Source of the DNA: Phyllobacteriaceae bacterium
Lineage (GTDB): Bacteria; Pseudomonadota; Alphaproteobacteria; Rhizobiales; Ancalomicrobiaceae
NCBI GenBank assembly: GCA_012517025.1
Contig: JAAYVT010000680.1
Coordinates: forward strand, 1-6,122
DNA: 6,122 nt
Reading direction: 5' to 3'
Shown: piece by piece, positions 1 to 6,122 of the stretch
Layout of the letters: every line of letters starts with the position of its first letter
How positions within the stretch are numbered: the stretch's first letter is position 1
Program-made: the position numbers and the translations under genes
The notes under the pieces: model-generated
Seen by the model: only the letters and a program-made list of their open reading frames with translations
Database searches by the model: none
Told to the model about the DNA's origin: nothing

Positions 1-1599
<1,599 letters not shown>

Positions 1600-1618
1600 C
1601 GGTGTCTCTCCCGCCTGA

Positions 1619-3949
1619 TCAGTTGCGCAGCGGCTTGCCGGTCATCAGCATGTGCTCGATGCGGGCCAGCGTGCCGGGGGTCTTCACGAGAGCCATGAAG
1701 GCCTCGCGCTCGAGATCGAAGAGATCGTCCTCGGTGAGTTCGATCAGCATGTCGGTGTCGGCGCCGGTCAGCACCTTCGCCACCGCATCCGAGACGACGC
1801 GGTCGTAGTCGGTCGCCTTGCCTTGACGCCAGAAGCCGTCGACGGCGAGCTTCAAGGCCGCAGCGGCCGAGGGGCCGGGGAGGCGGAAGGTCGGCGGTTC
1901 CGGCGGCTGATAGCCCTCGACCATCGACAGCGCCTTGGCCTTGGCGTCGGCGAGCAGACGGTAGCGGTTCATGGTGATGCCGTCGGCGGGACGCAGGATC
2001 TGCATCTCCTTGGCCTCCGCCGCCGACTTCGCCACCTTGGCGGTCGAGATCATCTCGAACACCTGAGCGAGCACCGGCATCGGCCCCTTCGGCATCTTCG
2101 GCACCTTGGACCAGCGGGCGAGCATCTCCTTGCAGCCGCCCCAACCGGGGATGAGACCGACGCCGACCTCGACGAGACCGGCATAGGTCTCGGCATGGGC
2201 CTGGATGGCGTCGGAATGCAGCAGGATCTCGCAGCCGCCGCCGAGCGCCATGCCGGCGGGCGCGGCGACGACCGGGAACGGCGCGTATTTCAACGCCTTG
2301 TAGGTCTGCTGACCCGAGGCGATCAGGTTCTCGATCTCCGGCCAAGCGGCGATGTTCGCCGCGAACAGGGCGAGGCCGAGATTGGCGCCGACCGAGAACT
2401 GCGAGCCCTCGTTGTAGATCACCAGCGCCTTGAAGTCCTTCTTCACCTTGGCGATGGACTTCTGCAGGAGCGAAATGATGTCGGGGTCGAGGGAGTTCAT
2501 CTTGGAGGCGAACTCGAAGCAGGCGACACCGTCGCCGACGTCCCAGAGGCTCGCGGAGCCGTTCTTCAACACCGGCTGCGAGCGCAGCTTGACGTCGGCG
2601 AGCATGAGCACGCCCTCGGGGCGGGTCATGACGTTGTGATGGCCGTCGAGTTCCAGCGCTTCGCGCTTGCCGTCGACGATCTGGTAGAAGGGCTTGCCGG
2701 CGGCGGTCTTCAGGATCGGAGCGACCGGAAGCCCCGAGGCCTCGAGCCGGCTCACGAACTCGGCGGTGCCGATGTCGTCGATCAGCTCGAACGGACCCTT
2801 CTTCCAGTTGTAGCCGAGGCGCATCGCCTCGTCGAAGGCCTCGATCTCGTCGGCGGCGTCGCCGACCAGCAGCGCGGCGTAAGCGAGGGTGCGCCCCATC
2901 ACCGCCCAGGCGTAGCGGCCGGCCTCGCTGTCGTGGTCGAACAGCTTGGCGAGCGACTTGCCGCCGGCCTTGACGGCTTCGACGTCGGCCTTCTTGGTCA
3001 CCCGGTATTCGCCGGTGACGAGGTCGATCGTCTCCTTGCGCTTCCCCTTCTCGCGGTTGATCCGGTAGAAGCCGCCCTTCCCCTTGCGGCCGGTGTAGCC
3101 GTCCGCGATCATCTTCTCGATCAGCGGCGAGGGCCGATACTGCTCGTGGAACATGTCGGTCGCCGGCAGAGTGGCGGCGAGGGACGCGTTGACGTGTGGC
3201 ATCAGGTCGAGGCCGACGAGGTCGAGCAGGCCGAAGACGCCGGTCTTCGGAATGCCGAACGGACGGCCGATGATCTGATCGACGTCCTCGACGTCCATCC
3301 CGCGGTCGAAGGCCTCGACCACCGCCGCCTGCATCCACATCACGCCGAGGCGGTTGGCGATGAAGCCGGGGCGGTCCTTGCACGGCACGATCGACTTGCC
3401 GAGCTTGACGTCGCCGAAGCGGGAGACGTCGGCGATGGCGCCGGCGCGGGTCTTCTCCCCCTTCACCACCTCGAGCAACCGCATGTAGCGCGGCGGATTG
3501 AAGAAGTGGGTGATGCAGAAGTCGGCGTCGAAGGCGTCGGAGAGGCCTTCGGTCAGCGCGGCGAGCGGGATCGTCGAGGTGTTCGACGACACGATCGAAC
3601 CGGGCTTCCTGACCGCGTCGATCTTCGCATAGAGCGCCTGCTTGACGTCGAGCCGCTCGACGACGGCCTCGACGATCCAATCGCAATCGGCGAGGAGGGC
3701 GAGATCGTCCTCGACGTTGCCGACGGTGACGAGCTTGGCCGCCGCCTTCGACATGAAGGCGGCCGGCTCGGTCTTCAGCATCTTCTCGACCGCGCCGCGG
3801 GCGATCGCCGAACGGTCCCCGCCCTCGGGCAGGTTCCGCGGCACGATGTCGAGCAGCACCACGGGGGTGCCGGAGTTGGCGACCTGGGCGGCGATCCCCG
3901 CGCCCATGACGCCGGCGCCGATCACGGCGACCTTGGCGATGTCTGCCAT
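1619..3949 (-). CDS. fadN: FadN-like fused 3-hydroxyacyl-CoA dehydrogenase / enoyl-CoA hydratase
   Basis: A 776-residue enzyme for the two middle steps of beta-oxidation: hydration of trans-2-enoyl-CoA and NAD+-dependent oxidation of the 3-hydroxyacyl-CoA. The dehydrogenase is N-terminal: Rossmann motif GAGVMG (11-16), Asp34 for NAD+ ribose, SNTS (122-125), catalytic His148 in THFFNP paired with Glu160, and Asn199 in GFIANR. Two dehydrogenase C-terminal repeats follow (about 192-290 and 345-405, the latter with KKGPFELIDDIG). The hydratase lies at about 470-665: FSVGANLG (518-525, oxyanion hole), GGGCE with Glu574, and VEVGVGLIPG with Glu594. The 20-residue spacing of the two glutamates equals that of rat crotonase (Glu144/Glu164). 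The C-terminal end GKPLRN is also typical of FadN. Domain order is opposite to E. coli FadB (hydratase first) and length is near Bacillus FadN (about 789). The frame stays open far upstream into the thiolase, but homology begins at MADIAKVAVIG, which has a good ribosome site. Confidence 0.95.
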   Translation of the reverse strand: MADIAKVAVIGAGVMGAGIAAQVANSGTPVVLLDIVPRNLPEGGDRSAIARGAVEKMLKTEPAAFMSKAAAKLVTVGNVEDDLALLADCDWIVEAVVERLDVKQALYAKIDAVRKPGSIVSSNTSTIPLAALTEGLSDAFDADFCITHFFNPPRYMRLLEVVKGEKTRAGAIADVSRFGDVKLGKSIVPCKDRPGFIANRLGVMWMQAAVVEAFDRGMDVEDVDQIIGRPFGIPKTGVFGLLDLVGLDLMPHVNASLAATLPATDMFHEQYRPSPLIEKMIADGYTGRKGKGGFYRINREKGKRKETIDLVTGEYRVTKKADVEAVKAGGKSLAKLFDHDSEAGRYAWAVMGRTLAYAALLVGDAADEIEAFDEAMRLGYNWKKGPFELIDDIGTAEFVSRLEASGLPVAPILKTAAGKPFYQIVDGKREALELDGHHNVMTRPEGVLMLADVKLRSQPVLKNGSASLWDVGDGVACFEFASKMNSLDPDIISLLQKSIAKVKKDFKALVIYNEGSQFSVGANLGLALFAANIAAWPEIENLIASGQQTYKALKYAPFPVVAAPAGMALGGGCEILLHSDAIQAHAETYAGLVEVGVGLIPGWGGCKEMLARWSKVPKMPKGPMPVLAQVFEMISTAKVAKSAAEAKEMQILRPADGITMNRYRLLADAKAKALSMVEGYQPPEPPTFRLPGPSAAAALKLAVDGFWRQGKATDYDRVVSDAVAKVLTGADTDMLIELTEDDLFDLEREAFMALVKTPGTLARIEHMLMTGKPLRN

Positions 3950-3961
3950 CACAGCGCCTCC
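3947..3961 (-). promoter_or_regulatory. Ribosome site of the FadN-like gene inside the thiolase end, with TGATG stop/start overlap
   Basis: On the minus strand the thiolase stop TGA (3951-3949) shares its last base with the ATG (3949-3947) of the FadN-like gene, giving TGATG. A strong Shine-Dalgarno match, GGAGG (3961-3957), sits inside the last thiolase codons, 7 bases before that ATG. This decides the start among many in-frame alternatives upstream. It also implies translational coupling, as expected for two enzymes needed in balance. Coupling is inferred; the overlap and the motif are seen. Confidence 0.85.
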
Positions 3962-5088
3962 AGGATGGTGGCGATGCCCTGGCCGCCGCCGATGCACTGG
4001 GTGGCGAGGCCGAGCTTCTTGCCCTCGCGCTTCATCAGCGAGGCGGTCTTGCCGACGATGCGGGCGCCGGTGGCGCCGAGCGGGTGGCCGAGGGCGATGG
4101 CGCCGCCGTCGAGGTTGACCTTCTCCGGGTCGAGGCCGAGGTCGCGCATGCAGGCGAGCGCCTGAGAGGCGAAGGCCTCGTTGAGTTCGACCACGTCGAT
4201 CGACTTGACGTCGATGCCGGCGCGGGCGGCGGCCTTGAGCGAGGCGCCGACCGGGCCGATGCCCATGATCTCCGGGTCGCAACCGGAGACGGCGATCGAC
4301 TTGATCGCGGCGAGCGGCTCGAGCCCGTGCTTCTCGGCGTAGTCGAGCGAGCAGATCAGGGTCGCCGAGGCGCCGTCGGTCAGGGGCGAGGAGGTGCCGG
4401 CGGTGACGACGCCGTCGGTCTTGAAGGCGGGCTTCAGCGAAGCGAGACCCTCGAGCGTGGTCTCGGCGCGGATGCAGCCGTCGACCGAGACGACCTTGCC
4501 CTTCTTGTCGGTGATCGGGACGATCTCGTCGACGAACTTGCCGCTCGCGCGGGCGGCATCGGCCTTCTTCTGCGAGGCGACCGCGAAGGCCTCCTGCTCG
4601 GCGCGCGAGATGCCCCAACGCGCCGCGACGTTCTCGGCGGTATCGCCCATGCCCATGTAGGCGCCCGGCATGTCGACGGCGAAATCCGGATCGGGCAGGA
4701 CGTTGTAGCCCATCATCGGCACGCGGCTCATCGACTCGATGCCGGCGCAGACGAAGACCTCGCCCGCGCCCATCTGGACGGCGCCGGCGGCGGAATGGAT
4801 CGCCTGCATCGAGGAGCCGCAGAAGCGGTTGATGGTCTGGCCGGCGACCGACTTCGGCAGACCGGCCATCAGGCCGACGATGCGGGCGAGGTTGAGGCCC
4901 TGCTCACCTTCCGGGAAGGCGCAGCCGAGCAGCAGATCCTCGAGATCGTCGACCTTCACGCCGGTGCGGGCGACGAGGGCGGCCACCGTCTGAGCGGCGA
5001 GGCGATCGGGGCGGACGAACGCGAGTTCGCCCTTCTTGGCGAGCGTGAACGGCGAACGGGCGTAACCCGCGACGACGACCTTCTTCAT
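3949..5088 (-). CDS. fadA: 3-ketoacyl-CoA thiolase (acetyl-CoA C-acyltransferase), FadA type
   Basis: Cytoplasmic thiolase that cleaves 3-ketoacyl-CoA with CoA to acetyl-CoA and a shortened acyl-CoA, the last step of each cycle. It is 379 residues, slightly shorter than the usual 387-393, with both thiolase domains complete. The nucleophile Cys90 lies in NRFCGSSMQA, NEAF is at 303-306, His335 is in GHPLGATG (334-341), and the acid/base Cys365 is in QCIGGGQG. The CGSSMQA surround is typical of degradative FadA thiolases; PhaA-type acetoacetyl-CoA thiolases usually read CGSGLKA. This favours broad-chain beta-oxidation over PHB synthesis, although activity on acetoacetyl-CoA is not excluded. The ATG at 5088 is preceded by AGGAG (5101-5097) with 8-base spacing, and the protein starts at the normal family N-terminus (MKKVVVAGYARSPF). 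It is the first enzyme gene after the MerR regulator, 85 bases downstream, and overlaps the FadN-like gene by one base. Confidence 0.96.
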   Translation of the reverse strand: MKKVVVAGYARSPFTLAKKGELAFVRPDRLAAQTVAALVARTGVKVDDLEDLLLGCAFPEGEQGLNLARIVGLMAGLPKSVAGQTINRFCGSSMQAIHSAAGAVQMGAGEVFVCAGIESMSRVPMMGYNVLPDPDFAVDMPGAYMGMGDTAENVAARWGISRAEQEAFAVASQKKADAARASGKFVDEIVPITDKKGKVVSVDGCIRAETTLEGLASLKPAFKTDGVVTAGTSSPLTDGASATLICSLDYAEKHGLEPLAAIKSIAVSGCDPEIMGIGPVGASLKAAARAGIDVKSIDVVELNEAFASQALACMRDLGLDPEKVNLDGGAIALGHPLGATGARIVGKTASLMKREGKKLGLATQCIGGGQGIATILEAL

Positions 5089-5106
5089 CGACGTGTCTCC
5101 TGGGGG

Positions 5107-5124
5107 GAATTCTCGTAAGAAATC
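5107..5124. promoter_or_regulatory. Imperfect palindrome before the thiolase gene, possible operator
   Basis: The plus strand reads GAATTCT, CGTA, AGAAATC: two 7-base arms around a 4-base centre, with 6 of 7 positions complementary. It is the only AT-rich patch in the 85-base gap between the regulator and the thiolase gene. It ends 6 bases upstream of the thiolase ribosome site. A regulator bound here could block a promoter or the early transcript, but I see no convincing -35/-10 pair around it. The site is small enough to arise by chance. Confidence 0.25.
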
Positions 5125-5151
5125 TGTCCGGCGGAGACGCGCGTCGAGCGG

Positions 5152-5168
5152 GGGAGCGAGAGGCTCCC
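5152..5168 (-). other. Small hairpin just after the MerR gene, weak terminator/attenuator candidate
   Basis: Perfect inverted repeat GGGAGC / GCTCCC with a 5-base loop, beginning 5 bases after the MerR stop codon. No run of T follows on the minus strand, so it is not a standard Rho-independent terminator. It could pause RNA polymerase or protect a 3' end, lowering read-through from the regulator into the thiolase operon. It may also be chance in GC-rich DNA. Confidence 0.25.
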
Positions 5169-5173
5169 TCCGG

Positions 5174-5569
5174 TCAGACCTGTTCCACCGAAAGTCCGCG
5201 GCTGGCGAGCGTGTCGAGGCTGACGCGCTCGATGTCCTTCAGCTCCTGGAGCGTGGTCTTGACCGCCTGCAGCTGGCCCTCCAACTGGGTGATGCGCTCG
5301 CGCGCCTTCTTCACCAGGTGTTGGAGCTGCTCCGACTGGGTGGTGTCGACCACGTAGAGATCCAAGTATTCCTTGATGTCGCGCAGCGAGAAGCCGAGCT
5401 GCTTGCCGCGCAGAATCAGAATCATCCGCGCCCGGTCGCGATGGGTGTAGACGCGGGTGTTGCCGGCGCGCTGGGGCGAGATCAGCCCCTGATCCTCGTA
5501 GAAGCGAATCGTGCGCGGCGTGACACCGAGATCGCGGGCCAGTTCCGTGACCGAAAAGATCTTGTCCAT
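5174..5569 (-). CDS. MerR-family transcriptional regulator, probable beta-oxidation regulator
   Basis: A 131-residue DNA-binding protein. Residues 5-24 form the MerR helix-turn-helix (FSVTELARDLGVTPRTIRFY), followed by EDQGLI, a wing with TRVYTHRD (38-45), and a second helical pair with LRGKQLGFSLRDIKEYLD (53-70). Residues about 78-117 are charged and heptad-like, consistent with the antiparallel coiled coil that joins MerR dimers. There is no cysteine in the protein and almost nothing beyond the coiled coil, so it is not a thiol-metal sensor and has no separate ligand domain. MerR proteins usually act on promoters with an over-long -35/-10 spacer. Small MerR proteins such as LiuR control acyl-CoA catabolism in other Proteobacteria. 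Its position between an acyl-CoA synthetase and fadA suggests control of this cluster and possibly of itself; this is inference. The ATG at 5569 gives the normal family N-terminus, with GGAG (5583-5580) 10 bases upstream. Confidence 0.93.
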   Translation of the reverse strand: MDKIFSVTELARDLGVTPRTIRFYEDQGLISPQRAGNTRVYTHRDRARMILILRGKQLGFSLRDIKEYLDLYVVDTTQSEQLQHLVKKARERITQLEGQLQAVKTTLQELKDIERVSLDTLASRGLSVEQV

Positions 5570-5613
5570 GGGAAGAAAGCTCCGCGAGAGGCAAGCGACG
5601 ACAGCGAGGGCTG

Positions 5614-5644
5614 GATATTGCCCTATACGTCACTTTGATGTCAC
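5614..5644 (-). promoter_or_regulatory. Direct-repeat operator and weak promoter candidate upstream of the MerR gene
   Basis: On the plus strand, ACGTCAC (5627-5633) and ATGTCAC (5638-5644) are direct repeats one base apart in sequence and 11 bases apart in position, about one helical turn. Read on the minus strand, the upstream copy gives GTGACA, a fair -35 element. After 18-19 bases comes CAATAT/AATATC (5620-5614), a poor -10 with 3 of 6 matches. A lengthened spacer would fit MerR-type activation. The element lies about 45-75 bases before the MerR start codon. The repeats are seen; promoter and operator roles are inferred. Confidence 0.35.
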
Positions 5645-5728
5645 GCGAAATCGTCATCGAACGTCTCGTGCCTTCGTCCACATTTCGGCTTCGGGGCCTC
5701 CGCGCCCGAACGCGGCGCGGTGGATCGG

Positions 5729-5745
5729 GCTCGGCTCCGCCGAGC
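5729..5745. repeat. GC-rich inverted repeat between the acyl-CoA synthetase and MerR genes
   Basis: Perfect 7-base arms GCTCGGC / GCCGAGC around a 3-base loop, so a stable hairpin can form in RNA of either strand. It lies about 60 bases after the synthetase stop codon. No T-run follows on the minus strand. It may work with the hairpin at 5773-5798 to end the upstream transcript. Confidence 0.35.
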
Positions 5746-5772
5746 ACGGGGCGCGGCGGGTGCCGCGAGGCG

Positions 5773-5798
5773 GGGCGGGGCGAACCGCCGTCCCGCCC
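5773..5798 (-). terminator. GC-rich hairpin just after the acyl-CoA synthetase gene, possible terminator
   Basis: Perfect 7-base arms GGGCGGG / CCCGCCC with a 12-base loop, starting 6 bases past the synthetase stop codon on the minus strand. The position suits a terminator or a 3'-end stabilising stem. There is no following T-run, so intrinsic termination is uncertain and the stem could reflect high GC alone. Confidence 0.35.
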
Positions 5799-5804
5799 GG
5801 TCGC

Positions 5805-6122
5805 TCAGCCCGGATCGGAGAGATCCACGCGGTCGAGCGTGTCGCGCGCGATCACCTCGGCGATCAGTTCCTTCTTCGACAGCTTGCCGACCAGGGTCTT
5901 GGGCAAAGCGTCGCGAATCTCGATCGCCTTGGGCATCTCGATCTTGGAGACCCAGCCGGCCATGTGGGCCATCAGGTCCGCTTCCGTCACATTCTCGTTC
6001 GCCCGCAGCTTGACGAAGGCGAGCGGCGCCTGTCCGCGATATTTGTCGGCGACGCCGATGACGGTCGCCTCCTCGACCGCGGGGTGCTGGTAGAGCGCCT
6101 CCTCCAACACCCGCGGATAGAC
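5805..6122 (-). CDS. AMP-forming acyl-CoA synthetase (FadD type), C-terminal fragment (5' end outside window)
   Basis: The final 105 residues of an adenylate-forming ligase, in frame up to the right edge. The fragment begins VYPR, the usual lead into the mobile C-terminal domain of AMP-binding enzymes, then has EEALYQHPAVEEA and VIGVADKYRGQAPLAFV, and ends with the LPKTLVGKLSKKEL motif. Lys80 of the fragment (in VGK) matches the conserved A10 lysine that takes part in adenylate formation. The family converts a carboxylic acid, ATP and CoA to acyl-CoA, AMP and PPi. With beta-oxidation genes downstream on the same strand, a long- or medium-chain fatty acid ligase is the best guess. The selectivity-determining N-terminal domain is outside the window, so a short-chain or aromatic acid ligase cannot be excluded. 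A 235-base gap with GC-rich hairpins separates it from the MerR gene, so co-transcription is uncertain. The GTG at 6110 is an internal valine codon, not the start. Confidence 0.9.
   Translation of the reverse strand, partial: VYPRVLEEALYQHPAVEEATVIGVADKYRGQAPLAFVKLRANENVTEADLMAHMAGWVSKIEMPKAIEIRDALPKTLVGKLSKKELIAEVIARDTLDRVDLSDPG

Noticed and set aside
1652..4165. An 837-codon open frame on the plus strand, opposite the FadN-like gene.
   Set aside because: It is rich in Arg, Gly, Asp, His and Leu with no recognisable domain, and lies opposite a gene with complete catalytic motifs. GC-rich codon bias leaves such antisense frames open.
3950..4618. A possible N-terminal extension of the FadN-like protein by about 220 residues in the same frame.
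   Set aside because: The extension is Arg-rich with no homology, overlaps the thiolase catalytic region in another frame, and the strong ribosome site and family N-terminus support the ATG at 3949.
4084..5118. A 344-codon open frame on the plus strand, opposite the thiolase.
   Set aside because: Composition like the other antisense frames; the opposite strand holds the thiolase active-site cysteines and histidine.
5085..5747. A 220-codon minus-strand frame overlapping the MerR gene.
   Set aside because: It overlaps the whole MerR gene out of register and has no recognisable domain; the 131-residue MerR reading is clear.
5748..5780. Four G-runs on the plus strand, a possible G-quadruplex.
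   Set aside because: One loop is 11 bases, beyond the usual limit of about 7, and the G-runs lie in GC-rich intergenic DNA on the strand opposite the transcripts.

Overview
The window is high-GC bacterial DNA carrying a fatty acid beta-oxidation gene cluster. The GC-rich codon use, the protein sequence types and the presence of a small MerR-family regulator in the cluster suggest an alphaproteobacterium, probably Hyphomicrobiales (Rhizobiales). This placement is inferred from sequence character and no marker gene is present to confirm it. All five genes lie on the minus strand, so transcription runs from high to low coordinates.

In transcription order: (1) 5805-6122 is the 3' end of an AMP-forming acyl-CoA synthetase (FadD type), cut by the right window edge. 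(2) 5570-5804 is a 235-base intergenic stretch. It holds two GC-rich inverted repeats after the synthetase gene and a direct-repeat operator/promoter candidate before the regulator. (3) 5174-5569 is a MerR-family regulator. (4) 5089-5173 is an 85-base gap with a small hairpin and an imperfect palindrome. (5) 3949-5088 is a FadA-type 3-ketoacyl-CoA thiolase. (6) 1619-3949 is a two-activity enzyme (3-hydroxyacyl-CoA dehydrogenase, then enoyl-CoA hydratase) built like Bacillus FadN; its start codon overlaps the thiolase stop codon. (7) 1-1599 is an acyl-CoA dehydrogenase with the long N- and C-terminal extensions of the FadE1/DmdC group. It starts 19 bases after the FadN-like gene and is cut by the left window edge.

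Together the genes cover the route from free fatty acid to acetyl-CoA: the synthetase activates the acid to acyl-CoA, the FAD-dependent dehydrogenase makes trans-2-enoyl-CoA, the fused enzyme hydrates this and oxidises the 3-hydroxyacyl-CoA with NAD+, and the thiolase releases acetyl-CoA. The thiolase, fused enzyme and dehydrogenase are packed tightly enough to be one operon. The MerR gene just upstream is the obvious candidate regulator and may be co-transcribed with them. The gene content equals that of the Bacillus fadNAE operon, but the order is A-N-E and the regulator belongs to a different family.

I found no rRNA, tRNA, CRISPR array, insertion sequence or prophage sequence, and no frameshifted gene. 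No gap between genes exceeds 235 bases. This looks like ordinary core metabolism. The points most worth a second look are the unknown ligand of the MerR regulator, its possible operators, and the substrate range of the dehydrogenase.
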